DNA of 64,000 nt from Actinomycetota bacterium (GCA_018268465.1 JAFDWN010000002.1:221154-285153), one strand, 5' to 3'. Shown: positions 19,585-28,516, counted from the stretch's first letter. Program-made: numbers and translations. The notes: generated by a model not told the origin, from the sequence alone.

Positions 19585-20241
19585 CTAAACGGAACCGTGA
19601 TCGCCGTGATGACCACGGTCGAGCTTGGACACGAAAACCGCCGCCTGAGTGCGCCGTTCCATGCCGAGTTTGGCCAGCAGCCGCGACACGTAATTCTTGA
19701 CGGTCTTCTCCGCCAGGAACATCCGGGCCGCGATCTGCTTGTTGGTCAGCCCTTCACCGAGCAGGTCGAGCAGCACGCGTTCCTGCTGGGACAGACCCGA
19801 CAACGGATCCGAGCGTTCGGCGTCGCCGCGCAGTTTGGCCATCAGCGCCGCGGCAGCGCGATTGTCGAGCAGCGACCGGCCCGCACCGACATCCTTGATC
19901 GCCTGGGCCAGCTCCATCCCTTTGATGTCCTTGACGACGTATCCGCTGGCACCAGCCAGGATCGCGTCGAGCATCGCCTCGTCGGAGGTGAACGACGTCA
20001 GCATCAGGCACCGCAGATCGGGCATGCGCGACAGCAGATCCCGGCACAGTTCGATGCCGTTGCCGTCGGGCAGCCGGACGTCGAGCACCGCGACATCGGG
20101 CGCCAAAGCCGGAATCCGCGCCAGCGCCTGCGATACCGAATCCGCTTCGCCGATCACCTCGAGTTCGGGGTCGGCACTGAGCAGGTCCACCAGTCCGCGC
20201 CGAACCACCTCGTGGTCATCGACCAAGAAGACCTTGACCAT
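19585..20241 (-). CDS. devR: DosR/DevR dormancy response regulator
   Basis: A 218-residue NarL-family regulator with an N-terminal receiver (1-120) and LuxR-type HTH (about 145-210, [29 protein letters not shown]). Residues D54, T82 and K104 match the phosphorylation pocket of M. tuberculosis DosR in both identity and numbering. Phosphorylated DosR activates the hypoxia/NO dormancy regulon through boxes such as those at 16780 and 22168. It sits between the universal stress gene (33 bp) and dosS (9 bp), and since a box heads the operon, positive autoregulation is likely. Confidence 0.93.
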   Translation of the reverse strand: MVKVFLVDDHEVVRRGLVDLLSADPELEVIGEADSVSQALARIPALAPDVAVLDVRLPDGNGIELCRDLLSRMPDLRCLMLTSFTSDEAMLDAILAGASGYVVKDIKGMELAQAIKDVGAGRSLLDNRAAAALMAKLRGDAERSDPLSGLSQQERVLLDLLGEGLTNKQIAARMFLAEKTVKNYVSRLLAKLGMERRTQAAVFVSKLDRGHHGDHGSV

Positions 20242-20274
20242 TGCCGCCCTTCCCCGCGATGTCCCGTCCGAGTC

Positions 20275-21141
20275 TCACAAGCGACGCTGACGATCGCAAG
20301 TGAGGACCGAGCATTCGGTGTCGTGCAGGATGGCCAGCCCGCGCGGCCCGAGCAGTTCACCACAGCCGCCGGCACGTTCGGCGCCGACCACCACGAGCTG
20401 TGTGGTGTCCGCGGTTTTCGCCAGGTAATCCAGTGTGCTGCCGTGGTTGGTCACCGATTCCACATCGAGGTCCGGATAGCGCCGGCGCCACCCGGCCAGG
20501 CGCCGGTCGAGCTGGGCCTGGGCCAGCTGGTGGCCCTCGGCGACGGCGTCGGTGTCGTGGGCGTCGGTGAAGTGCGACTGCCAGGCCGCCAGGACGCGCA
20601 GCGGCGCATGCCGCAGCCGGGCCTGGTCGATCGCGAGCTGGAGCACGGCGTCGGCGGTGGTCCAGTCCCCCACCTCGGCCAGGATCGTTCCCGTGCCGGA
20701 CACCGCTGCGGCACGCCCCCGGATGACCGCCACCGGGCAGTGCGCCGACCGGACCAGTGCCGCGGCGGTGGAGCCGATCTGCCCGCGGGTGGCGTTCTTG
20801 AATCCGACGGCGCCGACGCACACCATCGCCGCGGCCCGCGACGCCGCGGCCAGCGCCCGCACCGGCTTCTCCTGGACGATCTCCACCTCGACCTTGACCG
20901 GCTTCATCGTCGCTTCGACCGCGGTGAACGCGTAGCGGATCGCGATCTCCGCGGTGGCGAGGTCACGGGCGGCGTCATGCGGGTTGTGCGCGCCGTCGTC
21001 GGGGTCGATGGCGTAGAGCAGCCGCAGCGGGATGTCACGGGACACCGCCTCGTCGACGGCCCACAGCGTGGCGTCGATCGCGGTGCGCGATCCGTCGATA
21101 CCGACGACGACCGCCGGTGCTGGATTGTAGAAGTCCGACAT
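20275..21141 (-). CDS. Tandem universal stress protein
   Basis: A 288-residue cytosolic protein made of two Usp domains (about 8-145 and 155-285). The first has the ATP-binding glycine pattern GAVGFKNATRGQIGST; the second keeps the fold but its glycine loop (GAERAGGCGELLG) deviates, so only one site may bind nucleotide. Usp genes are common DosR targets, and M. tuberculosis Rv3134c occupies the same place before devR. It lies 13 bp after a nitroreductase gene and 33 bp before devR. Its biochemical role is unknown beyond stress-linked ATP binding in relatives. Confidence 0.88.
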   Translation of the reverse strand: MSDFYNPAPAVVVGIDGSRTAIDATLWAVDEAVSRDIPLRLLYAIDPDDGAHNPHDAARDLATAEIAIRYAFTAVEATMKPVKVEVEIVQEKPVRALAAASRAAAMVCVGAVGFKNATRGQIGSTAAALVRSAHCPVAVIRGRAAAVSGTGTILAEVGDWTTADAVLQLAIDQARLRHAPLRVLAAWQSHFTDAHDTDAVAEGHQLAQAQLDRRLAGWRRRYPDLDVESVTNHGSTLDYLAKTADTTQLVVVGAERAGGCGELLGPRGLAILHDTECSVLTCDRQRRL

Positions 21142-21154
21142 GGTGACCTCCGTG

Positions 21155-22135
21155 CTAGCTGAAACTCAGGACATCCTCGAGCGGCCTGCGCGGCGTCGGC
21201 GGGGCCACCTTCTCCAGGGAAGGCGCGACGCCGACTCGAACAAGCAACTGCGGGAACGCATCTCGACCCGTCAGCGCGGCGATGACGTCGCGCCCCACGG
21301 CCAGTTCGGTGACGTGTGTGACGGTGCAGGTGGCCAGCCCCGCCGCGGTGCATTCGAGCAGCACCCGCGACAGCGCCTCACCGGAACCCAGTGCGGCGGC
21401 GGCAGTGTCGGCGTGGGTGGCCAACACCAGGACCGTGGCGCCGTCCTCCTCGATCGCCGCCCGGCGCTGGGTGTGGCCCGTCACCGGGAAGTTGCGGCCC
21501 AGCTGAACCCGCTCGCTTTCCGACGCCGACACCAGGGCGCTGTGCGGAATGCCCTCGATCGTCTCGATCGGCGCGGTCCACCAGTCGAGTTCGGCATGAT
21601 AGGGCGAGTCGTAGAGCCGCATCGCTTCGGTCAGTGCCGACGCATCGGCCAGCCCGGACCGCACGTCGTCGGCCACCTCGTCGAGGTACATGCCGTCGCG
21701 GTCGGCCAGTGCGCGCAAGACCGAAACGAGACGGTCCCGGTCCGGTGGTGCGCCGAGGGGCAGGCGGTCGGTGCGCCGCGCCGGGATCGCCGCGGCCAGG
21801 CGGCGGTCGGCAGCGCTGACCCCCTCCAGCGGTGCAAGATCGACGTGCGCGAGGTGGTCGGGTTGGCCGGGGTCGGGGAAACGGGTGACGGTGACCGCCC
21901 ACCCCGCGGCGGCCAGCGTCACGCGCAGGTGGTCCAGCGCCGCGCCGCAGCTGATCAGCGCCTCCCGGCCGGTCCGGTCGGCGGACGGCATCGTGCGGTC
22001 GCGGTCGAGGAACAGCTCGATGCCCGCCCCGTCGACGACCCATCGCCACGGCTGACTGTTATGCAGCGACGGTGCGCGGCACGCCAACGCCACGGCGTCC
22101 CTGATGACATCGGCGTCGACCATCGTGTCGGACAT
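21155..22135 (-). CDS. Acg-type nitroreductase heading the dosRS operon
   Basis: A 326-residue paralogue of the gene at 16855, with APSLHNSQPWRW at residues 21-32, IPARRTDRLPLG near 116 and GLATCTVTHVTEL near 270. As for its paralogue, flavin-dependent reduction is possible but unproven. It is first in a four-gene unit (nitroreductase, Usp, devR, devS), and the DosR box at 22168-22187 lies 33 bp upstream of its start. As I recall, M. tuberculosis has no nitroreductase in this position; Rv3134c leads that operon. A second ATG four codons in is an alternative start. Confidence 0.87.
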   Translation of the reverse strand: MSDTMVDADVIRDAVALACRAPSLHNSQPWRWVVDGAGIELFLDRDRTMPSADRTGREALISCGAALDHLRVTLAAAGWAVTVTRFPDPGQPDHLAHVDLAPLEGVSAADRRLAAAIPARRTDRLPLGAPPDRDRLVSVLRALADRDGMYLDEVADDVRSGLADASALTEAMRLYDSPYHAELDWWTAPIETIEGIPHSALVSASESERVQLGRNFPVTGHTQRRAAIEEDGATVLVLATHADTAAAALGSGEALSRVLLECTAAGLATCTVTHVTELAVGRDVIAALTGRDAFPQLLVRVGVAPSLEKVAPPTPRRPLEDVLSFS

Positions 22136-22167
22136 ACCACCAGCGTCGTCCGCGCGCCGCGGGTGCC

Positions 22168-22187
22168 GTAGGGCCTAAGGTCCCCAA
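22168..22187 (-). promoter_or_regulatory. DosR-type box heading the nitroreductase-usp-devR-devS operon
   Basis: On the minus strand the 20-mer begins TTGGGGACCTTAGGCCC. It matches 16 of 20 positions of the DosR consensus TTSGGGACTWWAGTCCCSAA recalled from M. tuberculosis. It lies 33 bp before the start at 22135, the only promoter space for the operon, which has just 67 bp to the next gene. Confidence 0.75.
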
Positions 22188-22202
22188 CCCGTCCGACGAA
22201 CG

Positions 22203-23084
22203 TCAGGCACCGTTGTTGGGGCCGCCGGAGTTCTGGCCGGGGATATCGGTGATCGGGAAGTTCGGCATCGGCGCCGGCGACGGTGTGGCCGGCAGCGACG
22301 GGATCTCCTCGGGCGGGATGTCCTGAATGTCGTTGGCGGGTGGACCGTTATCGCGGCCGCCGTAGCTGCTGCCCGGTGCGCGCGGGCCGAGCAGCTGGCT
22401 GACGGTGACGATGTGGTAGCCGTTGGCCCGCAGCACGGGGATGAACTGGTACACCAGATCGACCGTCGAGGAGTACGTGTCGTGGAACAGCACCACCGAG
22501 CCCGGTTTGATCTGGGTCATCAGCATGTACCGGGTGGCGGCCGTGTTCGAATCGTTGATCCAGTCGAAAGGGATGACATCCCAAAGAATCTCGGCCAGGC
22601 CCAACTGTTTGGCGGCTGCCAGCACGGCGTCGTCGGACAGTCCCCCGGCCGGCCGGAACAGGGTGGGTGTGCGTCCGGTCGCGGCGGTGATCGCATCGTT
22701 GGCCTTCGACAACTGGCTCGCGATCGACTCGGGCGGGATGGTCGTCATGTTGGGGTGTTCCCAGGTGTGGTTGCCGATCTCCATCCCGGCGTCGGCGATC
22801 CGCTTGGCTCCGGCCGGATTGTCGGCGACCTTGTTGCCGATCAGGAAGAACGTCGCCCTGGCGTCGGCGCCGGCCAGGACCGACAGCAGCCGGTCGGTGT
22901 AGGGGCTGGGGCCGTCGTCGAACGTCAACGCCACACATTTGACCTGCGTGCAGTCCACGTCCTCGGCACCGGCCCGCCGCACGTGCCCGGTGAGACCCCC
23001 GACGACCAGCACGGCGACGGCCGCGCAGACCCCCGCGGCCGTGCGCCAGTACCGCCATCTCGGGCTGTCTGGTCGTCGCGGCAC
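22203..23084 (-). CDS. Polysaccharide (peptidoglycan) deacetylase
   Basis: A 293-residue NodB-domain protein. An N-terminal membrane anchor or signal (about 14-35) exports it; the catalytic domain (about 48-225) has the zinc triad D57 (TFDDGPS), H106 and H110 (NHTWEHPN) and the later motifs RPAGG and LFHDT. Such enzymes remove N-acetyl groups from cell-wall glycans; M. tuberculosis Rv1096, its positional counterpart, is reported as a peptidoglycan deacetylase. The last 50 residues are proline-rich and disordered. It lies 40 bp after phoH2 in the same orientation. Confidence 0.92.
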   Translation of the reverse strand: MPRRPDSPRWRYWRTAAGVCAAVAVLVVGGLTGHVRRAGAEDVDCTQVKCVALTFDDGPSPYTDRLLSVLAGADARATFFLIGNKVADNPAGAKRIADAGMEIGNHTWEHPNMTTIPPESIASQLSKANDAITAATGRTPTLFRPAGGLSDDAVLAAAKQLGLAEILWDVIPFDWINDSNTAATRYMLMTQIKPGSVVLFHDTYSSTVDLVYQFIPVLRANGYHIVTVSQLLGPRAPGSSYGGRDNGPPANDIQDIPPEEIPSLPATPSPAPMPNFPITDIPGQNSGGPNNGA

Positions 23085-23124
23085 GCGGGCAGCCTACCGG
23101 CCGTCGCTGTGACCGGGCCCGGGC

Positions 23125-24450
23125 TCAGGGCAGGGCGCCGGGGCTGATCTCTTCGAGCATCTCCGTGACCAGCGCCGCGATCGGCGAACGTTCGCTGCGC
23201 TGCAGGGTGACGTGGGCGAACAGCGGGTGGCCCTTGAGCTTCTCGATCACCGCGGCGACACCGTCGTGACGTCCGACCCGCAGGTTGTCGCGCTGTGCCA
23301 CGTCGTGGGTGAGCACCACCCGCGACCCCGCGCCCAGTCGGGACAGCACGGTCAGCAGGACGTTGCGCTCCAATGACTGCGCCTCGTCGACGATGACGAA
23401 CGAGTCGTGCAGCGACCGGCCGCGGATGTGGGTCAGCGGCAGCACCTCGAGCATGCCGCGGGAGAGCACCTCTTCGAGGACGGCGGGGCTGGCCAGCCCT
23501 TCGAGGGTGTCGAAGACGGCCTGGGCCCACGGCCCCATCTTCTCGCTCTCGCTGCCGGGCAGGTAGCCGAGATCCTGCCCGCCGACGGCGTAGAGGGGCC
23601 GGAACACCACGACCTTGCGCTGGGTGCGGCGCTCGAGGACGGCCTCCAGGCCCGCGCACAGCGCCAACGCGGATTTTCCGGTGCCCGCCTTGCCGCCCAG
23701 TGACACGATGCCGACGGACTCGTCGAGCAGCAGATCCAGGGCCACGCGCTGTTCGGCTGACCTTCCCCGGAGGCCGAACACTTCGCGGTCACCGCGAACC
23801 AGTTGCACCCGCTTGGCGGCATTGACTCGCCCAAGCGCGCTCGACGTGCCGCCGATTATCCGAATACCGGTGTGGCAGGGCAGGTCCCGGGCCTCCGCCA
23901 GGTCGATTTCCCCCTCGGCGAACAGTGTGTCGACATCGTCTGCGGTGACGTCGATCTCGGCCATGCCCGTCCATCCGGAGGTGATGACGTCCTGGGCGTG
24001 GTATTCGTCGGCGGCCAGGCCGACCGCGCCCGCCTTCACCCGCAGCGGAATGTCCTTGCTGACCAACGTGACCAGCTTGCCCTCGGCGGCGAGATTGGCC
24101 GCCACGGTGAGGATCCGCGCGTCGTTGCTGTCGGTGCGGAAGCCGGCGGGCAACACGCTCGGATCACTGTGGTTGAGTTCGACATGCAACGTTCCGCCTT
24201 GTGTCCCAACCGAAATCGGCTCATCCAGGCGTCCGTGTTCGAGCCGAAGGTCGTCGAACATCCGCAGTGCCTGACGGGCGAACCAACCCAGCTCGTGGTG
24301 ATGGCGTTTGGCTTCCAACTCGCTGATGACCACCAGGGGGACCACGACTTCGTGTTCGGCGAACCGGGTGCATGCCCAGGGATCGGACAGCAACACGGAG
24401 GTGTCGAGCACGTAGGTCCGGACTTCATTCGGAACACAGGCATCGGTCAC
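23125..24450 (-). CDS. phoH2: PhoH2: PIN-domain RNase fused to PhoH ATPase (toxin)
   Basis: A 441-residue two-domain protein: an N-terminal PIN nuclease (about 10-150, acidic residues in [12 protein letters not shown] and the later SNDARIL) and a PhoH-type P-loop ATPase (about 220-430, Walker [12 protein letters not shown], Walker [10 protein letters not shown]). In mycobacteria PhoH2 unwinds and cuts RNA and behaves as a toxin held in check by the product of the overlapping upstream gene. The start is a GTG at 24450 that overlaps the upstream stop as GTGA, so translation is probably coupled. The deacetylase gene follows, the same order as Rv1095-Rv1096. Confidence 0.94.
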   Translation of the reverse strand: MTDACVPNEVRTYVLDTSVLLSDPWACTRFAEHEVVVPLVVISELEAKRHHHELGWFARQALRMFDDLRLEHGRLDEPISVGTQGGTLHVELNHSDPSVLPAGFRTDSNDARILTVAANLAAEGKLVTLVSKDIPLRVKAGAVGLAADEYHAQDVITSGWTGMAEIDVTADDVDTLFAEGEIDLAEARDLPCHTGIRIIGGTSSALGRVNAAKRVQLVRGDREVFGLRGRSAEQRVALDLLLDESVGIVSLGGKAGTGKSALALCAGLEAVLERRTQRKVVVFRPLYAVGGQDLGYLPGSESEKMGPWAQAVFDTLEGLASPAVLEEVLSRGMLEVLPLTHIRGRSLHDSFVIVDEAQSLERNVLLTVLSRLGAGSRVVLTHDVAQRDNLRVGRHDGVAAVIEKLKGHPLFAHVTLQRSERSPIAALVTEMLEEISPGALP

Positions 24451-24581
24451 GAGGCGCTCCTAGAGATCGCGCGGCCCCGCACGAACTTCTCGGCGGACAC
24501 TGCGGCACCAGGACCGGGGCCGGTCCTCTCGTGATCGAAACGATCGGTACCGCCCGGACAGCAGAGCATGTCGCTAGCCAT
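24447..24581 (-). CDS. phoAT: PhoAT antitoxin partner of PhoH2 (44 aa)
   Basis: A small ORF overlapping phoH2 by 4 bases. I start it at the ATG ending at 24581, giving a 44-residue peptide beginning [15 protein letters not shown] and ending [16 protein letters not shown]. The ATG is 8 nt after a TAGCGT box, so it is probably leaderless. Mycobacterial phoH2 genes are reported to be preceded by an overlapping phoAT gene whose product limits PhoH2 toxicity; identity here rests on position, overlap and my recollection of the family. The frame stays open further upstream, but that part looks non-coding. Confidence 0.65.
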   Translation of the reverse strand: MASDMLCCPGGTDRFDHERTGPGPGAAVSAEKFVRGRAISRSAS

Positions 24582-24589
24582 CGAATGCG

Positions 24590-24595
24590 ACGCTA
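24590..24595 (-). promoter_or_regulatory. -10 box (TAGCGT) for leaderless phoAT-phoH2
   Basis: TAGCGT on the minus strand stands 8 nt before the phoAT ATG with no ribosome-binding site between, consistent with transcription starting at or beside the start codon. Confidence 0.5.
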
Positions 24596-24683
24596 CCCCC
24601 GGTTCGGCTTCCGCGCTGCGCAGGCGCGCCGGGCCGCAAGCGCGGGGCGGTCCGGATGCCGCGCCGGGGCCGTGACACACGGA

Positions 24684-24715
24684 CGCCCGCCGTCCCCCGA
24701 AGGGTGCGGCGGGCG
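24684..24715 (-). terminator. Hairpin terminator after desA2
   Basis: A perfect 9-bp GC stem (CGCCCGCCG with CGGCGGGCG) around a 14-nt loop lies just past the desA2 stop at 24732 and before the phoAT promoter. It has no T-tract, as is common in mycobacteria. Confidence 0.55.
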
Positions 24716-24731
24716 CCGGATGCTCGGTGAT

Positions 24732-25559
24732 TCAGGCTGTGACGAACTCGCGCAGCTGGGGTTCGCCGACCAGCCCCCACGCGGTGATCCGGTCGGAGAT
24801 CACGGTGCGCAGCGCGGCCTTGTCGAAGATGCCCACCTCCGCCACCAGCGCGACTTTGTCCTGGTAGGCGTCGATGTCGCCGCCGATGACGGCGAGTTCG
24901 ACCGCGCAGCGGGCGATGGCGGCGACGGTCTCCTCGCGGGCGTAGCCCAGGCAATGGGTGACCAGGTTGGCGAAGAACTCCTCGTGGCGCTCCTCGTCCT
25001 TGGCGATGCGGCCCACCAGACCCTTGAGCACCGGTTCTGTGATTTGCGTCTCAAGGTTGCGGCAGTAGACGGCGTGTGCCCGCTCGAACAGCGCCATGAA
25101 CACCAGCGTCTCGATCTGCGAATGTCCCTCCGCGCGATAGCCCTTCATCACATGCTCGACGCGGACGTCCTCGTTGGCGGTGGGATCGATCTCGCGAGTG
25201 ACCACCAGGTAGTTGCGCAACGCGATGGCGTGCAGGTGCTCCTCGGCGGTCCAACGGCCGATCCAGCGCCCCCACTTGTCCTCGAGGATGAAGTTGAAGA
25301 CCATCTCGCGGTGGTATCCGGCGAGGTTGTCCTTGGTGATCAACAGGATCTCGACCGCGTCGGTGATGTGTTTGGGCAGCGTGACCTGCGCCGGGTCCCA
25401 GTCCTGGCCACCGAGGAAGGCGAAGTTCTCACCCTGGTCGAACGGCACGTAGTCGTGGGCGTACCAGAGGTCCTCGGAGTCGAGGTGGCGGCGCATCTCC
25501 TGCGCCACAACCGGCTCCAGCTCGAGAGTCAGCGCATTAGCTACCGGTTTCACAGCCAT
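24732..25559 (-). CDS. desA2: Acyl-ACP desaturase DesA2
   Basis: A 275-residue diiron acyl-[ACP] desaturase-like protein. Iron-ligand motifs are visible: E70, then EEHLH with E106/E107 and H110, and the second pair in KDEERHEEFF (about 187-196). Relatives introduce double bases into acyl-ACP for mycolic acid or fatty acid synthesis; M. tuberculosis DesA2 is essential but its reaction is still debated. The protein is cytosolic. The ATG ending at 25559 lies 7 nt after a TACAGT box in an AT-rich stretch, so it is probably leaderless. It has its own hairpin terminator. Confidence 0.92.
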   Translation of the reverse strand: MAVKPVANALTLELEPVVAQEMRRHLDSEDLWYAHDYVPFDQGENFAFLGGQDWDPAQVTLPKHITDAVEILLITKDNLAGYHREMVFNFILEDKWGRWIGRWTAEEHLHAIALRNYLVVTREIDPTANEDVRVEHVMKGYRAEGHSQIETLVFMALFERAHAVYCRNLETQITEPVLKGLVGRIAKDEERHEEFFANLVTHCLGYAREETVAAIARCAVELAVIGGDIDAYQDKVALVAEVGIFDKAALRTVISDRITAWGLVGEPQLREFVTA

Positions 25560-25566
25560 GAAAGTA

Positions 25567-25572
25567 ACTGTA
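25567..25572 (-). promoter_or_regulatory. -10 box (TACAGT) for leaderless desA2
   Basis: TACAGT on the minus strand is followed by exactly 7 nt and then the desA2 ATG. The flanking AT-rich stretch stands out from the GC-rich surroundings. Confidence 0.55.
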
Positions 25573-25624
25573 ACCCGGATTCACAGGTTTTTCGAAATCC
25601 GTGCGCAGCGGCGCGCCGGGCGTC

Positions 25625-25652
25625 CGCGCTCACCGAAATCGACGTGAGCGCG
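25625..25652 (-). terminator. Hairpin downstream of glyA
   Basis: A perfect 9-bp inverted repeat (CGCGCTCAC and GTGAGCGCG) with a 10-nt loop lies 55 bp past the glyA stop. It probably ends the glyA transcript before the desA2 promoter; no T-tract follows. Confidence 0.5.
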
Positions 25653-25707
25653 CGCTACCCGGCCTGTGTCGCGCCGGCGTCGATCTCGGTAGAACGTCCC
25701 CGGTGGT

Positions 25708-27186
25708 TCAGAGCGTGAGGCCCGGGTACAGCGGGTTGGCGTCGAGCAGTTCGGCCGCCGCGGCACGGACGCGGTCGGCGGTGCCCTCGGCCAGCGAGTA
25801 CTTGGCCTTGGAGGGACCGTTGGGGCCGGCGGCCGGCTGGGTGTTGCTCAACACCTCCACGACCAGCTCCGCGACCCGGTCGAAGTCGTCGGCGCCGAAA
25901 CCGCGGGTGGTCAGCGCCGGCGAGCCCAACCGGACACCGCTGGTGTACCAGGCACCGTTGGGATCGGCCGGGATCGCATTGCGGTTGGTGACGATGCCGG
26001 AGTCCAGCAGCGCGGACTCGGCCTGCCGCCCGGTCAGCCCGAACGACGTCACGTCCAGCAGCACCAGGTGATTGTCGGTGCCCCCGGTGACCAGACCCGC
26101 GTCGCGTTTGACGAACCCGTCGGCCAGCGCCTGGGCGTTGTCCGCGACGGACTGGGCGTAGGTCCGGAACGCCGGCTGCCGCGCCTCGGCCAGCGCAACG
26201 GCCTTGGCCGCCATCACGTGGCTCAGCGGGCCGCCGAGCACCATCGGGCAGCCCTTGTCGACCGCGGGCGCGTACTCCTCGGTGGCCAACACCAGCCCGC
26301 CGCGCGGGCCGCGCAGCGACTTGTGCGTCGTGGTGGTCGTGACGTGGGCGTGCGGCACCGGATCCTCGTCGCCGGTGAACACCTTGCCCGCGACCAGACC
26401 GGCGAAGTGCGCCATGTCGACCATCAGGGTCGCGCCCACCTCGTCGGCGATCTCACGCATCTTGGCGAAGTTGATCCGGCGCGGATACGCCGAATAGCCG
26501 GCCACGAGAACGAGCGGTTTGAATTCGCGCACCGCCGCCGCGACGGCGTCGTAGTCGATGAAGCCGGTGACCGGGTCTGTGCCGTACTGGCGCTGGTGGA
26601 ACATCTTGCCGGAGATGTTGGGCCGGAAGCCGTGTGTGAGGTGACCGCCGGTGTCCAGCGACATCCCCATCAGGCGCTGGTTGCCCAGCTTGCCGCGCAG
26701 CGTCTCCCAGTCGGCCTCCGACAGGTCGTTGACGTGCTTGGCGCCCATCTGCGCCAGTTCCGGCGCCTCGACCCGGGTGGCCAGAATCGCCCAGTAGGCG
26801 ACCAGGTTGGCGTCGATTCCGGAGTGCGGCTGGGCGTAGGCGTAGGGCGCGCCGAACAGTTCGCGGGCGTGCTCGGCGGCCACCGCCTCGACGGTGTCGA
26901 CGTTCTGGCAGGCCGCATAGAAGCGGTGCCCGATGGTGCCCTCGGCGTACTTGTCGGAGAACCAGGTGCCCATGGTGAGCAGCACCGCGGGCGAGGCGTA
27001 GTTCTCGCTGGCGATCAGTTTCAACGAATCCCGTTGATCGGCAAGCTCTTTGCGTGTCGCTGCGGCAATGCGGGGTTCGACGGACTCAACGACCTGCAAC
27101 ATCGCGCGGTATGCGGCACTGGCGGTCTCGACGTAGTCGGCGCCGCCGGCGGCGACGGGGGCGCTCAGGGACGAATCTGCGGACAT
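25708..27186 (-). CDS. glyA: Serine hydroxymethyltransferase, long form
   Basis: A 492-residue PLP enzyme converting serine and tetrahydrofolate to glycine and methylene-THF. The PLP lysine is K289 in [15 protein letters not shown]. Other family motifs are IASENYASP (58-66) and [11 protein letters not shown] (257-267). It is about 65 residues longer than the M. tuberculosis enzyme (426), with an N-terminal extension and an insert around residues 138-171 ([20 protein letters not shown]) that I recall only from the long GlyA forms of Chlamydia and some actinomycetes. The start at 27186 follows GAGGAG by 6 nt. A short leaderless ORF overlaps its start region. Confidence 0.93.
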   Translation of the reverse strand: MSADSSLSAPVAAGGADYVETASAAYRAMLQVVESVEPRIAAATRKELADQRDSLKLIASENYASPAVLLTMGTWFSDKYAEGTIGHRFYAACQNVDTVEAVAAEHARELFGAPYAYAQPHSGIDANLVAYWAILATRVEAPELAQMGAKHVNDLSEADWETLRGKLGNQRLMGMSLDTGGHLTHGFRPNISGKMFHQRQYGTDPVTGFIDYDAVAAAVREFKPLVLVAGYSAYPRRINFAKMREIADEVGATLMVDMAHFAGLVAGKVFTGDEDPVPHAHVTTTTTHKSLRGPRGGLVLATEEYAPAVDKGCPMVLGGPLSHVMAAKAVALAEARQPAFRTYAQSVADNAQALADGFVKRDAGLVTGGTDNHLVLLDVTSFGLTGRQAESALLDSGIVTNRNAIPADPNGAWYTSGVRLGSPALTTRGFGADDFDRVAELVVEVLSNTQPAAGPNGPSKAKYSLAEGTADRVRAAAAELLDANPLYPGLTL

Positions 27187-27218
27187 CTCGGCTCCTCGCG
27201 CACGCACTCGACGGTCAT
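27165..27218 (-). CDS. Leaderless upstream ORF overlapping the glyA start (17 aa)
   Basis: The first ATG after the glyA promoter opens a 17-codon frame ([17 protein letters not shown]) that ends 21 nt inside glyA in a different frame and covers the glyA Shine-Dalgarno and start. Its ATG lies 7 nt after a TAGGCT box. Mycobacteria are known to translate leaderless short ORFs that control downstream genes; this one has two cysteine codons but no polycysteine run. Translation is predicted only. Confidence 0.4.
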   Translation of the reverse strand: MTVECVREEPRCPQIRP

Positions 27219-27225
27219 GACTGCA

Positions 27226-27231
27226 AGCCTA
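27226..27231 (-). promoter_or_regulatory. -10 box (TAGGCT) for glyA
   Basis: TAGGCT on the minus strand lies 7 nt before the upstream ORF ATG and 39 nt before the glyA ATG. The predicted transcript would start at the short ORF. Confidence 0.5.
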
Positions 27232-27259
27232 AACGCCCGCCGCCGCAGGCCAAATTCCC

Positions 27260-28486
27260 TTACCCGACCTCCGCACGCAGCGTCGAGGGGATCAGCGGTT
27301 CGTCGAGCAGCCTGCCGAACCGCTCGGTGAGGCCGACATCGGCCGGGCGGGCGTCCAGCCAACCCCGCAACAACCGGTATCCCTCGACGTAGGTGCTGGT
27401 GTAGGCGCGCCACAGCGGGGAGGACAGGAACCGCAGCATCTGGCGGGCTCGCTCGTCGCCGACCAGCAGCCAGCGTTTCAGGAATGCCACCACATCGTCG
27501 ACGTCGCGGTGCTCGTCGTGCAGCATGAGCGCCGCGTCCTGACGCACGTCGGCCAGCGCCCCCGTGGCCTGGGACACCGCCTCGGCCCGCTCGCCGTCGA
27601 ATCGCAGACCCAGATCGGCGTAGATATCGGCGGCCCAGCCGCCCCAGCCCGGCCCGACGGCCGCGTACAGGGCCAGGTCGGCGAGCCCCTCGGCCATCAG
27701 GCACTGCGGGGTATTGACCAGGAAGATCGTCTGCTCGGCCTGTCCCATCCCCGCCACCAGGCCCGCCTCCTTGCGGCAGTGCTCGGTGTGATGCCCCGGG
27801 TAGGACTCGTGGGCCACCAGCCGCGGCAGGTTGGCCATCTGCTGTTTGAGGTCGGCGTTGACGGCCACGGTCGACCGGTAGTCGCCCAGGTAGTAGTTGA
27901 ACCCCGACCACGGCTTGTCGGTGACCACCTCGTAGGTGATCGTCTCGGTGTCCGGCAGCGGGAACTGCGCCCGGACCCGGTCGCGCAGGTCGCTGGAGAA
28001 CGCGTGGATGCACTCTTCGAGGCGTTCGGGCGGGATCTCGTCGGCCCCGCGGTAGGCCTGCACCCGCTCGGCCAGCGGACCGCTGCCGCCGAGCGCCTCG
28101 TCGAGGGCGGTGTGCGCCTGCCGGTAGGCATCCGGATCGCCCTTGCCGATGCGCACGTCGAAGTAGGCCTCGACCTCGTCGACGAAACCCACCTGTTCCC
28201 CCGCGAACTTGCGCCCGGCCAGCGCCAGCGCCCGCAGGTGGGCGCGCAGGTAGTCGGCCCGCGCCGGGCCGAACCCGCCCGACCCACTCGTCAGGGGCAC
28301 TGCGGGCAGTTCGGCGAGCAGACGGTCGGCCTGGCGGGCCAGATCGGCGGGGTCGGGTGCGGATTCGGCCGCCACCGCGCGACGCAGCGAAGGGTCACCG
28401 GTGAACGAATCGACGTACCCCTCCTCGACCCGGTCGAAGCGCAATCCGAGCAGCAGGTATTCGCGGATCAGAGTGCCGGATTCCAT
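27260..28486 (-). CDS. DUF885 zinc-peptidase-like protein
   Basis: A 408-residue protein of the DUF885 family. The motif [14 protein letters not shown] (about residue 230) is an HExxxGHH-type zinc site and suggests a metallopeptidase of the M3/M32-like fold, but no activity is established for this branch as far as I know. It is mainly alpha-helical and appears cytosolic. I chose the ATG ending at 28486, which is 7 nt after a TACGGT box; the open frame extends far upstream but only as antisense shadow of coaA. It is divergent from coaA with only 30 bp between start codons. Confidence 0.83.
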   Translation of the reverse strand: MESGTLIREYLLLGLRFDRVEEGYVDSFTGDPSLRRAVAAESAPDPADLARQADRLLAELPAVPLTSGSGGFGPARADYLRAHLRALALAGRKFAGEQVGFVDEVEAYFDVRIGKGDPDAYRQAHTALDEALGGSGPLAERVQAYRGADEIPPERLEECIHAFSSDLRDRVRAQFPLPDTETITYEVVTDKPWSGFNYYLGDYRSTVAVNADLKQQMANLPRLVAHESYPGHHTEHCRKEAGLVAGMGQAEQTIFLVNTPQCLMAEGLADLALYAAVGPGWGGWAADIYADLGLRFDGERAEAVSQATGALADVRQDAALMLHDEHRDVDDVVAFLKRWLLVGDERARQMLRFLSSPLWRAYTSTYVEGYRLLRGWLDARPADVGLTERFGRLLDEPLIPSTLRAEVG

Positions 28487-28493
28487 GCCCACA

Positions 28494-28499
28494 ACCGTA
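28494..28499 (-). promoter_or_regulatory. -10 box (TACGGT) for leaderless DUF885 gene
   Basis: TACGGT on the minus strand is followed by 7 nt and then the DUF885 ATG. It lies within the 30 bp shared with the divergent coaA promoter. Confidence 0.5.
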
Positions 28500-28504
28500 G
28501 ATGC

Positions 28505-28510
28505 AAGACT
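28505..28510 (+). promoter_or_regulatory. Possible -10 box (AAGACT) for coaA
   Basis: AAGACT ends 6 nt before the coaA ATG, and no ribosome-binding site is present. The hexamer keeps the key A2 and T6 but lacks T1, so the call is weak. Confidence 0.35.
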
Positions 28511-28516
28511 GGCCGC

